Assembly: GCA_027475525.1 (NCBI GenBank)
Contig: JAMWFC010000049.1
Coordinates: 2,402,947-2,466,946 of the forward strand
Length of the DNA stretch: 64,000 nucleotides
DNA from: Macrolepiota albuminosa
Lineage: Eukaryota > Basidiomycota > Agaricomycetes > Agaricales > Agaricaceae
Direction of reading: 5' to 3'
Part shown: positions 20,741 to 31,882 of the stretch, piece after piece
Layout of the letters: every line of letters begins with the position of its first letter
Position numbering within the stretch: position 1 is the stretch's first letter
Notes under the pieces: model-generated
Database searches by the model: none
What the model saw: the letters and a program-made list of their open reading frames with translations, nothing else
What the model was told of the DNA's origin: nothing
Translations under genes and position numbers: made by a program

Positions 20741-23164
20741 ATGTCTTTCCGCATTCCAACTCCGCCCCCAGTACCTTCTCAGGCAGCTCAAGAAGCCACC
20801 TATGCCTACATCGCCAAGGCCAACCGTTTTGTCTGACACATCAAGGGCGTTGGCGCTGAGGCCTCCCCAAACTTAGTGGTTGGCGTAATGAAGCTGCTGG
20901 AGAAGTGGTATGAGGTGAGGGTCCTTGGCGTTGGCTGGGATCACGAGATCAAGGTGCGGTAGTGGTGTCATGCCCGGTATGTCAATAATCGTGGTGCTGA
21001 GTGATTAGCGCCCTTCTCTCGCTTTGTAAGTGCTTTTAGTCCTTGCCGTGTCGCTAGCTGATCGAGTTGCCTAGGTGCCTCCTGCTGTCCCCACTATCGA
21101 GGATGAGTTGGAGGACATTTTGTCTGGTGCCTTGCCGATGACGGTAAGTGTGCCAGCGGCAGAGTGAGTATTCCTAACCCATTCTTTTGACTTAGCTTTG
21201 GTCTGACTTGTTGCCACATAGTAAACAGGAGGTGTTGGCACCTTTAGCGTGCATGCAGGTGGAAGAGGAGCTTGCGGCAAGGCAAGAAGAAACATCCCAG
21301 GATGCCCGGGAGATCACCAGGGCTCTGGAGGAGCGGGAGAGGGTCAGGGAGTTGGCGGAGGAGATGGAGGGAGTTGCTGCAGGGAAGGCGCCTGCCGTTG
21401 AGAGGCAGGCGGTAACAGAGGGATCCGGCAAGGTAGGTCACGCTGGCAGCACTTTGAGCCCGGTGCTGCTGGCTAGCAAGTCGGGTTCGCCGAGGAAGCT
21501 GGCAGGTGCTTCCAAACGTAAGGTAAGTGCTGATTTTGCTTGCCGTTGCCGACGGTTGCTAACGACATTCACAGAGTCGCAAGGCGGCTCCTCAATATGC
21601 AGTGAGTGGTACTTTCTTTTTGGACTGGAATTACTAAGTTTCTGTAGGCGCCAACACAACGTTCCTTTGACGACAAGGAACTGAGAGGTTTGCTTTTGCC
21701 GCGTTGGGAGGAAGCCGTCCTTGACAAGGGGCAAGAGGCCAGGGTCGTAATGGAGGAAATGAAGGGGAAGAAAACTGTTTCCTTGGCAACTCGGCAGGCC
21801 TTTAAGGAGGCATGGGGAGTGGTAACTGACTTTTCTGTCTGGTTTAGTCTCTTGCTGACTTGTAGCGCTAGTGTGACAAGTGCTGGGCAGACAACAACCC
21901 AGAAGGCTGCTGGTTCCCAACTGGGGCCCAGCCTTGCTATCGCTGTGGCGCGCTGAAACGCGCTTGCGCTATCGATGGGGCCAAAAGTCGTGAGCGTGGC
22001 GGCACACCAGATGCCCTTGTTGAGAAAACGTTTTCCTGCACCGTCTTGGTTAGGAGGGCTAGGGAGTTTGTGGAGGGGCAGAGGAATAAGGTCGCTGCCG
22101 GTGGTATGGCAGCCATTGGATGTGCCTCCTTGGCGTTGCCAACACGCCAAGGGGATGGGATGGAAACAGTCGGCCAACAAGGCACTGGAGAGTGCCAAGG
22201 GACTTCGGTCCCAGAAAAACGACAAGCCCCTTCCCCCAGCAAAGGGAAGGGCAAAGCAAAGCACCCTTGTGTGGTATCGTCATTGCCTTCCCCCTCGCCA
22301 GCTCCAAAGGACACCAAGATGGAGGACCTGGAGAAGGCATTGGCGGCTAGTTGCCTCCCGCCTTGTGACACAGAGGCTGGCCCCAGCGGTCTCTTGTCAC
22401 CCATTCACTTGGTGGCAAGATCTCTTGGCAGGGAGCAGGAGGAGGGAGAGCGGGAGGCAATTGGTGACTCGGCGCCTCAAGAGGAGCGGGAAGACGCTCC
22501 TGCAGATGTCATGATGGGGGAGGAGGAGAAGGCAGAGGGGGCGGCAACGGGAGGGGATGAGGACGCCGAGGGTGAAGAAGAGACCTTGGCAACGCAAAAC
22601 AACGGTGGCGAGGAGGCAGCAGCAAAGGAGGTGGTAGCGGGAGAAGGTGAGAGAGCGGCAAGAGTCGCCAGGGAGGAGCCTGAGTGGTGCTGGCTACCTC
22701 CCTACGGTAATGTTGCCCCATGGGAAGTGTCGGACCCAGAAGATGTTGCCGGGCTGGAACCAAGGCACCCCATAGTTGCCAGGATCAATCCTGCTTGGAC
22801 CCCTCAGCCGCAACTGACCGTTACTGGCGATGCCTTTCAGTGGCTGGGTCAAGACCTCGTTTACCCAGTCATAGCACTAAACCCTTGCAACATGCTGGAG
22901 CGGTACTCAAGAAGGGCGGCAACAATGGAGTCCTCAATGGAGCGGGAATGGGAACGAGTCCGAGGTCAGCTAATGGCGCTGCAATTGCGCTATTCCAACC
23001 TGGGTCATAGCCTTTGTGTGCTTCGCGATTACCAGGGCAATTGCCAAGCCGCCATGGATTGGCAAACCGCCAACAATATTTTACCTGGCAACCTTCTCCC
23101 TCTTTGCGAGTCCTCCCTGCCTGTTTCTGACGACTCCTTGCCCATGGACGAGGATAGCGAGTAA
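20741..23164 (+). pseudogene. Antisense accessory gene of the Ty3/gypsy element, Zn-cluster-like, six exons
   Basis: Inferred exons: 20741-21025, 21075-21143, 21196-21522, 21575-21601, 21648-21821 and 21866-23164. All introns are 44-52 nt with GTAAG/GTGAG/GTAAC donors and CAG/TAG acceptors, and frame is kept throughout. The N-terminus is MSFRIPTPPPVP. Exon 3 is a charged coiled coil (EEELAARQEETSQDAREITR). Exon 6 opens with cysteines spaced Cx2Cx8Cx8Cx2Cx6C (CDKCW...GCW...CYRCGALKRAC), close to fungal Zn2Cys6 DNA-binding clusters but with 8 rather than 6 residues in the first loop. A long acidic stretch and a conserved-looking C-terminus ending in MDEDSE follow. Four in-frame stops (20834 TGA, 20960 TAG, 21002 TGA, 21869 TAG) all fit C-to-T changes of CGA or CAG. 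It lies opposite to pol, between integrase and the 3' LTR. Its role is unknown; transcription control is a guess. Confidence 0.7.
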
Positions 23165-23593
23165 ACGGACCTTAGCGTAGATAGGCCGTTTATATAAATA
23201 TTTTGTTTTTGTTACCGCCCCTCTTGTAAAAGTTTTTGTTGCTTTCTTGGCGAGTGAAGGTATAAGACCAGTCTGAGTTAGCGCACCAGCACAGGGTAAG
23301 TCAAGTAAGGCAAAGAGAAGACAAGCGGTAAGCATTTTTAAGGTAGGTGCCAGCGAGAGAAGAAATAGGTGAGGGACTTAGACAAATTTTGAGGGAAAAG
23401 GGAAATGCTCAGTAAATCATCATAGCAAAAAACCCTTGGCGAGAGTTGCGCAGGGCGCTAAGCGTTGGCAACATGCTAGCGCTGCAGCTTGACTATGTAA
23501 GGAATTGTCTGTTGGATATAGTATAGTAAGTATTGGCAAAAAAGATAAGTAAGATAAGTAATAGAAAAAGGGAGCCCATCAATATATTCTTTT

Positions 23594-25210
23594 CTAATCA
23601 TTTTCTTCTTCTTCAACCAGAGTCGGCAAATCATCATTGTCTAATAATTCTGTTTCTTCAAATTCCCTAAGTTTGGCAGTGTCAATATCTAGTGTTTCCA
23701 GCGGCAGGTCAATGTGTTCTCTAGCGAGGTATGGCACTAGACAAAAGGTGGCAACAGGTCGATGCAGTACTGAACCATCTAATTCACAGAGCACGTAAGC
23801 GCCTCCACGGTTACGAGAGATAACTACCAAAGGTCCCAAATAGCGCGGGCGCATTTTCTTATTGTATGAGGTTTCAATTTTGGAGTTGCGCATAAGCACT
23901 AGCGCTCCTCTCAGGAAGTTGTAATCTTTGATAGTAGCGCTATGCTCAGTTTCAAATTGCAGGGCTGCTTGGCAACAGGCGCTAAAGACTACCTCGTGGA
24001 GTCGTTCTAAATCTTCTTTCCTTCGTTGGAGATCAATGGCTCGTCTGGCGATAAGATCAGTAGTTGCTAGTATGCTATTGGGTGCTGGCTGAAGGTAGGT
24101 CGCTTCTATAATGTCAGCAGGGAGTAATGGATGGGTGCCAGTAGCCGCGTAGTAGGGAGAACAACCCATGCGCTTACGAATGGTAACTCTTTCCGACCAA
24201 AATACTGAATATGTCGCTTCACTCCAACAAGACTCGTTGCCATCGACGGCCTTGAAGAGCGCTTGCCGAATGTCAAAGTGTGGTCTCTCTACCAGGCCAT
24301 TGGCATGCTTGTTGTAGCCAGATACTCGAATGTGGTGAATGTTATATTTCTTGGCAAGATATGTTAGCGCTTTGATAATTGGTGCACCGTTATCCATGAC
24401 GATTTCTCTAAGCGCTCCCCAACAGCAAATGACGTGTTCAAATAGCCACTTGGCAACCGCGTCCGTATTTTCTCTCTGAAGCATTCAAAATTCAGGCCAG
24501 TGGATTAGCGAGCAACAACCTTGAATAATGTACTTGTAGCGACCAGATTTGAGCATGTGCATGGTATCGACGTAGATTTTGCTGAAGAGGGGAGCTGGCG
24601 TTGCAACAGTTGGCAGTATGAGCACTTGGCGTGTTTGTTGAATTTGGCAGAGGTGGCAAGTCCTAATGTACCAGGCGATGTCGGCACTAGCATGTGGCCA
24701 CCAGAATCGTTCCAACAGAGAGGCTCGGGTAGCATACAGACCTCTATGTCCTAGTTCATCATGCATGGCACGTAGGACTCGTAAGCGACTTTCTGGCTTG
24801 ATGATCAGCTTGTGAGCACCATCTCGATTCCGTCGCCAAAGGCAGTTGTCGGTAAAGAAGAAGTGGGTGGCATATTGGATAAAGGTCGCGTATTGTTTGT
24901 CGGTAAGGCCTGCTGGTTGCTTGAGGTCTTGTATCCATTGTTCAACTACTAACAGGCGACTGTCTTCTGCCTTTGCCTTGGCGGATTGGGGAATGGCATC
25001 GTAGGTCAAGTTTCTGCTGTCTTCTCTTAGCGGATGGGGTTCTTGTATGACTTTTATGGGAGGCAAGTCTTGTTCAAAGATGCTTGCTGTATAGAATGTG
25101 AGGGGTGCATCAAAGATTTCTGGGTGGTAAGGGACAATGGGATATAAAAGGATACTGGTAGGCTGTTGCCATTGTAGTAAGGGAATTGGCTGTTGTATAA
25201 GGTGCACAAA
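23594..25210 (-). pseudogene. Ty3/gypsy integrase
   Basis: Two open stretches (25207-24485 and 24484-23594) are joined by one TGA at 24482-24484. Seen: the zinc-binding region with H...H (MHDELGHRG) and CHLC; the catalytic core with Asp (SKIYVDTMHM), Asp (EIVMDNGAPI) and Glu (NGLVERPHFDI), so D-D-E is intact; then a GPF/Y-like block (RYLGPLVVISRNRGGAY) and ELDG...RPVATF. The C-terminal tail is acidic (LVEEEEND) with no chromodomain. 23165-23593, between this and the converging antisense gene, holds no gene. Confidence 0.9.
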
Positions 25211-25228
25211 ACCATGTCATTGGTTGAT

Positions 25229-27343
25229 CTAGTCCTCAAAATCGCTATCAGCCTGTGGATTCACTGCCGGGTCGCCAGGCTGCCGTGGTCGCCTAGAGAG
25301 TCCATCTGGTCCGTGGAAAGAGCTCTTGACATGTACCAACTCAAAGTGAAACATGAGAATAGCGACTACCCACCGGTTCATACTAGCGGATGGCTGGATA
25401 TCGGGATTCTGCAGCATGCCTTTGATGTACCTAGCGTCGACTTCAACAATAAGATTTCGCACGCCAATTAAATACATCTTTAGCGACCAAAAGGCTTTGA
25501 AGAGTCTATAGAGCTCTAGCTTAGGCTGACTGTAGCGAGATTCTCAGTTGTTTAGCGTGATAGACCCAAAGCAGTTGTAGCATTGCTGTTTCCAATTGTC
25601 GCTAAGGCACTGACACAAGAAGTAGCCAACGGCAATGTACGAGGTGTCCACCACCAAGATAACAGGGTTGGCAGAGCTATAGTCGATTGGAACTAGGGGT
25701 TTGGCGTCTTGTAGGGCTTTTACTAAGTCTCGTTGTGCAGTGACCTGGTCTGGCCCAAATTCGAAGGGCTTGTTAGCGTGGGTGAGTCGGTTAAGGGCAT
25801 GTGCGCGATGAGCAAAGTTTTTGACAAATATTCTGAGAACGCCAACAGTACCAAGAAAGGCGCGGACTTCAGATAAGTCACGGCAAGGACCCCATCGCTC
25901 CAAGAGTGCTAAGCGAGACTCATCGGGAACACGTCCGTCGGGAGTGCAGATGTGACCAAGTATTTTGAACCTTGGCGCACAAAGAAGGAGCTTATGGCCA
26001 CTAAAGGTACCACCGCTATACTTCATACATTGGAGAACTCGGTTGAGTAGCAGGAAGAATTCCCATAGCGCTAAGCGAATGTTGGAGTTGTCGGGATGGG
26101 TTGCTGGTAAGCTGTTTACAAGTCGCCAGTCTTTGGGGCCTTTGATGCCAACGTCATCAATGAAGCTAACGACATTATGCGGTATCTCAGGTTGGAGGAT
26201 GAAAGTGATGTCGTCATGGAATATAGGGACTGAGTTTGTCCAGCCCATCAGTAAAGTAACTAGGCGCAAGGCGCCAAATGGAGTTTGAAAAGTAGTGAGA
26301 TCCTGGGAAGAAGAGTATATCAGGTGTTCGTCGTAGCCAACGTAGAGGTCAAGGGTGGCGCCACAAATATGCCTGGCAAAGGACTTGGCAACGTGGTCAG
26401 GGAAAGGCGGTACGCCAGAGTGTCATATGGTAACTCTATTCAGCGGTTCAAGACTGTGGACTATTCGCAGATTGCCATTCTTTTTGAGGACGCAAAACCA
26501 ACGGGAGCGGTAAGAACTATTGGAGGGCTCGTAGACTCCAGCCTTTATCTTGGTCCTAATAATTTGGCAGACCTCAGCTTCTATTCCAGGCAGCAACGGT
26601 CGGTTGTGTTCAGTCCACGGCACATGAGGAATGGTCGGGATTATGACAGGCAGGAAAAAGTCTGTACGGAGGCTGCCGCGTTCTGAGTCCTCCCAAGCAA
26701 AGGCTTTATCTTGCTTAGCAATGAGATTGGTAAGGACTTCCAACTCATCTTTGGTCAAAAGTCCTGTGTCATGCTCCTTTGCGAATTGTTGCTGGCGTTC
26801 TGCGGTAAAACGTCCCGTGGGCTGAAAGGGTGGCGGATTTGGCAATAAGGTTGGCATGTTGGCAAGAGGGTTGCCAATGATCTGGCGCTCAATTCTAAAG
26901 GTCTCGGGAGAGTGCGTAGCGATGGGCTTTGTTTTAAGCGCAACTGGCTTATATTTCTTTTTGACTTGGACCCCTTTCCTTTTGGGAGCGTTAGCTTGGT
27001 TATATACAGAGGTGGAAAGGGGAATTGTAGCCTGAGGAGCGGCAAGTCCAAGAACGGCGGGAGACGAGGCTCCGGGAAGGGTAGTGAGATAAGTATCAAT
27101 AGACGCAATATTTTGAAATGACTCGGAAGCGGTAAGGTATAAGTAGGCAAGAGAGGAGTTGGTAATGTTTGGGTTTTTCTGGGAAAGCTCAGCGCCGGTA
27201 GCGGATAAAGTAGTTAATATGTCTTCATCAAGAAAAGCAGTGGACACAACATTGACAAGACCAGTAGAATGGTCATATTCCAGCATTAGCGCCACATCTC
27301 CGTGATCATCGCCAATCACCTCCTCAATGGTTTGTGAAAACAC
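25229..27343 (-). pseudogene. Ty3/gypsy reverse transcriptase and RNase H
   Basis: The RT starts in the stretch with RWFCVLKKNGNLRIVHSLEP (near 26470) and contains the catalytic box FIDDVG (near 26150). Connection and RNase H follow (VILVVDTSYIAVGYFL near 25660, then VEVDARYIKGML near 25440). The N-terminal part (27343-26850) is linker-like, with KRKGVQVKKKY. In-frame stops are TGA at 26423-26425 and 25544-25546, plus a TAG and a TGA near 25220-25232. FIDD instead of YIDD/YVDD is a normal Ty3/gypsy variant. Confidence 0.9.
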
Positions 27344-27507
27344 CTGTGGGGTCGTTCGTTGGCGTGTTGGTCGGTAAACTCCAGTGGCTTAGCAAGGGTG
27401 CCTTTTTGTTGTCCCCTAGGGAACGTTGGCACCGTTTGTCAGATTCTAGAATTGGGGTCGCTAATTGTTAAAGTTGTCTCGTCGTTGGTAACTGTCTTGA
27501 CGACTGA

Positions 27508-28005
27508 TCATGCCAAGACGTCAAAGGGTCTGCCAAGTAGTAAGTCGTATGCCGGGGAGCACAAAATGTGTATCTGCAAGTAGAAAGTGATGTTGCCAAG
27601 GGTGCAAGGCACATTCTTGGCGAGGCCTAGGGATCTGTCTACCGTACCGTTAGTGCTCTGCATGTTTAGTATAACGGTAGGGTCATAAATGAGGCCTAGA
27701 TTGTTAGCGACTTCCGCTGCCATCGAAATGATTTGAGACCTGCTATCCACAATTGCCTCTATCTCATGCTTATTGTCTACGGTTAGCGCGACTGAGTGAA
27801 TAGTGTGTGATTCTTGAGTGATGGTAAGGATTGCCGGGTCCTCTCCATGGTCTACTGACCTAAGATAGGTCTCCACTGGGTCCACAGAGGTGGTGTTAGC
27901 GATGATGTTGGCAGGAGGCTCATTGGTGTCAGGAGAATCAATGGTAACAGAAAAACCAGGAAGCGCATTGTCGAGTTCATCAACCTTAGCAACAGCTGTT
28001 GCCAA
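27508..28005 (-). pseudogene. Ty3/gypsy aspartic protease region
   Basis: The retropepsin-like fold region reads HEIEAIVDSRSQIISMAAEV, where the family has D-S/T-G. The catalytic glycine is replaced by arginine (a G-to-A type change), so protease activity would be lost. ILNMQSTNGTVDRSLGLAKN and LLLGRPFD are the other usual landmarks. It is bounded by TGA stops at 28012-28014 and 27508-27510. Confidence 0.8.
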
Positions 28006-28011
28006 GGGTCG

Positions 28012-29616
28012 TCAGGGAGTGACTGCCGTCTTGACCTGGTTGCGGACGTTGGGAGCAATACTACAAAATTCTTCTATGGATAAGGTGACGGCGGTTTTCA
28101 TGATGTGGCTAAATACGTGGTTTGATTTCTCTATGTCAAAAATTGGCGCAGTAGGTCGGTAACTACCTTCAGGACGCTTCTTGGGAGTGGCAAAGTTTCT
28201 CTGTGCGGGAGCATGATATCGGTCAGGAATTCCTAAGTAGGGATGGAGAGGCAGCAGAGGTGGTTCAGGAGTGGTAGCAGATGACGATGGTTCTGGAGTG
28301 GTAGCTGGCGGTGCGGCAGGAGCAGGAGTTGGTAACTTGCTAGCGGGAGGCATTGGCTTATATCCTTTAAGAGGCTGTTTAGGCTGCTTAACTTCAACCC
28401 CATCAAAAACCTGATTCTTCAGCGAATCCAATTCCTGCTGTAGCTTAGCGATTCACTTTTCCTGCGAGAAAGTAGGGTGGTCACCAATGCTGTCAAAGTG
28501 TAAGACCTCATGAATCATTTGCTGTTGAGTCGCCTGGTCTGGGTTGGGGTTGGCATTGCCGGAAAGCGTGCCGGTAACGATTTGTCCTGGATTGCACCTA
28601 TGCCATTCATCTACTCGCTCCTGGAAAGACTTCTTGTCTGGGTAGTTGGGAATAGTGGTGCTAGTGGTTAGGACTATCTTGCCATCGATAGCCCTTCAAA
28701 TTCTCCCTTGCCGAATATAATTTTCTAAAGTCGCGCAGCATCCTCTGGTCATAGTGTGGCCAATTTCCCCACAGAAGTGGCAAGGGCCAGATGTGGGTAC
28801 ATTAGCGGGTCAGTTAGCAGTGAGATTGGTCATGATCATGGTTTCAATACGAGTCATGGCAGAAGCAACAGCGGCGGTAATGGCAGCATTGAGCTCCTCT
28901 TTCTTAACAAAGTCAGTAGCAGGAGGCAAGATGGGAATGATACCGTTGGTTTGCTCAGGAGGTGGGCTCGTCCTAGCGCGTTGTATACCAATGCCAGTGT
29001 CTGTTCCCTTGAGAACCCATTTACCAGCTTCAAAGACATCGGCAATGTTATATGGCTCCTCTGGATGATGGGCCTGCTGAACTATTTCTAGGTGACGAGC
29101 AATACGAGTCCACAATGAAGTCGGGATGCCTTGTTGGAATAGGCAACGTTCCTTGTTAATATAGAGCTTGCCATTCTGCAGAAGCCATCTAGCGATTTTC
29201 TGGAACTCGCGGTAATACGTAGAGAACGTGCCAAGCGAGGAAGTGCCGTTGTCAAATGATTCCTGAACTAATTTCTGCAACTCGTTTACTGTGTATCGGG
29301 TAGCCTCCTCTGTGCCAGGGTACAACTGGATTACTGCCATCTTCCAGTCCTCATACGAAGCGCCTTGGGCTGGAACTGGTGGTGCGGCAGGAACAAAGGT
29401 GGCAAACTCGGCAAGACCTGTCCATGTCTCTGCCGTGTCATATGACACGTACCTTGCCATGTATTCCTTCATCTGCATGTGGTCGGTAATTCCACAATCT
29501 CTGAATAGATACTCTAATTCCTTAAAATACTGGGAGAGCTCCCGTGGCTTGGACTCGTCCCATTTCGGTGCTGAGAAGTGGTTACGTGGCGGCATGTGCT
29601 GGACTTGTTGTTCCAT
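28012..29616 (-). pseudogene. Ty3/gypsy gag with zinc knuckle
   Basis: The likely start is MEQQVQHMPPRNHFSAPKW at 29614-29616; open frame continues upstream to 30165, but that part lies in leader and LTR. The capsid region includes LSQYFKELEYLFRDCGI. After a TGA at 28810 comes a nucleocapsid zinc knuckle CHFCGEIGHTMTRGC (CX2CX4HX4C), then a Pro-rich linker. Further TGAs lie at 28696 and 28453. All stops sit where arginine is plausible. Confidence 0.85.
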
Positions 29617-29958
29617 GGCGACTGTGTTGGCGAGTTCGGTTAGCGGAGGTGGGGAAGGAGTTCTAGGTAATGGCGACGGGGTAAGAGAAATGACGAGTTG
29701 AGAAAGCGGTGTTAGAGGAGTGCTAGGGGTAACTGGTTGCAGTACGGCAAATGGCGACGCTAAGGGGTCGTCGGCGCTATAATCGAGGGAATGCGGAAAG
29801 AGATCAGGAAATGCGTCTACAGTGGCATTCTGTAGTTCCTGTGCAAGAGAGAGACCCGGTAAGGCACCAGGTGGTTGTGGAGTTGATGGGTGGGAAGGAG
29901 CTATGTCTTCTGCCGACTGCTCTAGCAGACGAGAGGTCCCTCGCGGTGGGCTCCAATT

Positions 29959-31882
29959 TGATGACGCCCAAAGTTTGGTCAATAACAAATATAACTTTAG
30001 TGTTACCATACCAAGAGCTTGTGTTGGGCGTGCTAAAAGTGATGTGAGGAGTCCTGGGCAGGTCCCAGAGAATGCGCCTATGAAAATAAAGTAAAGTCGG
30101 TAAGGGGGTCGGCAAGTGTCAAGCGCTAAGGTAAAGTGCCTAAGAAAGAAACGGTAAGTGAACACAGCAATGTCAACGGCAAGAACACAGTAAGCTTAGC
30201 GAGGTCTAAGTGTCGTTAATGCCTGCCGTAGCTGCGAGGCGTGAATAGTTCAAAGGCTCGCGAAAGTCTGCAACTGCTGACAAATTCGACGTTGCCAATG
30301 ATGACGCCCAAATCGAGCTGGACGCTGCGTGGACTATCACTAGTGCAGCTACTTAGCTGATATAGCTTTGGGCATGCTAAGTGGGTGAGAGAGTCCCGGA
30401 CAGGTCCCAGAGAACACACGGTAGGCAAGAGGTTGGTGGCAAGGAAAGTGGGTGATTGGAGGCACTTGCGTATGGCTCCAAAACGTGGCTACAGGGTGCT
30501 AAAAGTCGCTAAGGGGGAGCGCTAAGAGCATGGGAAAGTCGCTAAGAAAGGTGCTAAGAGGTGCGGGAAAAGGTCGCTAAGAGGCGCTAGTTGTTAGCAC
30601 CTAGAACGTGATAATAAAAGGATAAGATTGCTTAGCGGATCTAAGCACGAAAGCCAAGCTGTAGTTGCAAGGCACTAGAGAGAAAGAGATATAGAAAACT
30701 AGAGCAGAGTCCCCTTGCTTGACACGGTCAACAAGAGGTAGTCTGTTGCATATGGAGACCAAAATGTTGGGATACAATCCCTACTGCCAAATTGATTCCC
30801 TGTACTACTAACAAAAAGTAAGTATTTATAGTAAAGAAAGTTAGCCGACGCTAAGAGGTTAAGCGCCGCTAGAGGGTGGTGAACTGATAAAAATGTAAGT
30901 AAATGTGGTGAATTGAATTGTATAGTAAAAAGGTCCATAATGATGCTGTCATGGAAATACTTCATCATTCTATCCTGTAAGCGCTGCCACTGGCTAAGAG
31001 CATTATGCCAGATTGACTGATGCCAAGTGTCCGTGTAAATGTATAGCCTTGGAGTGCAAGTGGCAAGGTGCGGCGAGGTGTCAACAGTGGTGCGAAGAAT
31101 AAGTGGTGCCATAAAAGTGGTCTGAGAGTAATTGGAGTCTGTAGCTGTGAGTTATTAGTGTAAAAATATGAGAAAAATAGCGCTGGAAGCGCTAGAGCGT
31201 GGCGCTTCTGGTGGTACTAGTGGGCCTATATGAGGTGTGGGTATTGGTGCTATTGGTAGCCAGCCACGATGCAGGCTCATTACTGACCGTAAATGAGGTC
31301 TTGAGCGTAAGGGAGACTGAAGTAAGGGGAGCAGGAAACTCTGTTCTCTCTGGTTTGATCTTGTATGTACAAGTCGGTAAGTACTTTTATACTACAATGA
31401 GTTCACCGTCACCAGTGACCAATAACGCCAAAGTGCGGTAAACTAGAAAATTTTCTAGGGGTAGCTCCAATGGTTTCAGATCCCTACCGTCCATTCAAGA
31501 CTCTTAGCGATGCCAGGCGGCAGATTGCGACGCTAAACCATCAATCCATCACCCTTCTGTCTGTCAGAACACCTAAGCGATGTCAGGTGCCAGATCGAGG
31601 CACTAATCGGTGTCAGACGCCAAAGTCAAACGCCAAGCTGCCCATCAGTTTTTGATAGATCATCAGGCTTCTCTCTAAGCGCTGTCGTCAGTGACTGATG
31701 CCATCTGTCAGTTGTCATTCTTGCTGCCGTTGGCACTATCAGTGATCGGATCTGCTTCTTGCCATGCGTGGCCATCAAATATTGCCAAAATTGGTTAATT
31801 AGCGTGCGCTAAGGTATCCCGAGCTGGTGCCACGTTGCTGTAGCCTGCCGTTGATGCACTGATCCTGTATGGGGTCCTATCA
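29959..31882 (-). repeat. 5' LTR of the Ty3/gypsy element, interrupted
   Basis: Two LTR pieces (31882-31283 and 30298-29959) match the 3' LTR end to end but are split by another LTR (30299-31282). The minus-strand TATA box is at 31384-31391, so the nested copy lies about 100 nt downstream of it, in the transcribed part. Just inside the element the minus strand reads TGGAGCCCACC (near 29954-29944), a possible tRNA primer-binding site; I could not assign the tRNA. Confidence 0.8.
30299..31282 (-). mobile_element. Nested solo LTR of the palindrome family
   Basis: It shares long stretches with the palindrome arms (for example 'gttgggatacaatccctact' at about 30768) and has a minus-strand TATA region near 30820-30830. 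Its 3' terminus (minus strand TTTGGGCGTCATCA) equals that of the surrounding Ty3/gypsy LTR, while its 5' part differs. No matching target duplication is visible (CCAA and CTGA). Confidence 0.65.

Larger units (their letters stand above)
19509..31882 (-). mobile_element. Ty3/gypsy LTR retrotransposon with antisense gene, near full length, nested insertion in 5' LTR
   Basis: Order on the minus strand: 5' LTR (31882-29959, itself interrupted), gag, protease, RT-RNase H, integrase, a 430-bp gap, the antisense plus-strand gene (20741-23164), a polypurine tract, and the 3' LTR (20571-19509). The LTR ends are TGATAGGACC and GGGC(A/G)TCATCA. The bases outside are ACAG on both sides (19505-19508 and 31883-31886), a 4-bp target duplication. 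The insertion site is an intron of the minus-strand gene on both flanks. No chromodomain was recognised after the integrase. Gag-pol carries about eleven in-frame stops, ten TGA and one TAG by hand count, so the copy is inactive. Confidence 0.85.

Noticed and set aside
29930..29958. Assigning the gypsy primer-binding site to a named tRNA
   Set aside because: TGGAGCCCACCGCGAGGG starts with TGG as needed, but its complement lacks the T-loop pattern I would expect a little further in, so the tRNA is left open.
29617..30165. N-terminal 183 residues of the long gag frame (MFTYRFFLRHF...) as part of Gag
   Set aside because: Most of it lies in the LTR and leader; a similar frame exists at 19240-19713 in the other LTR. 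The likely Gag start is MEQQVQHM at 29616.
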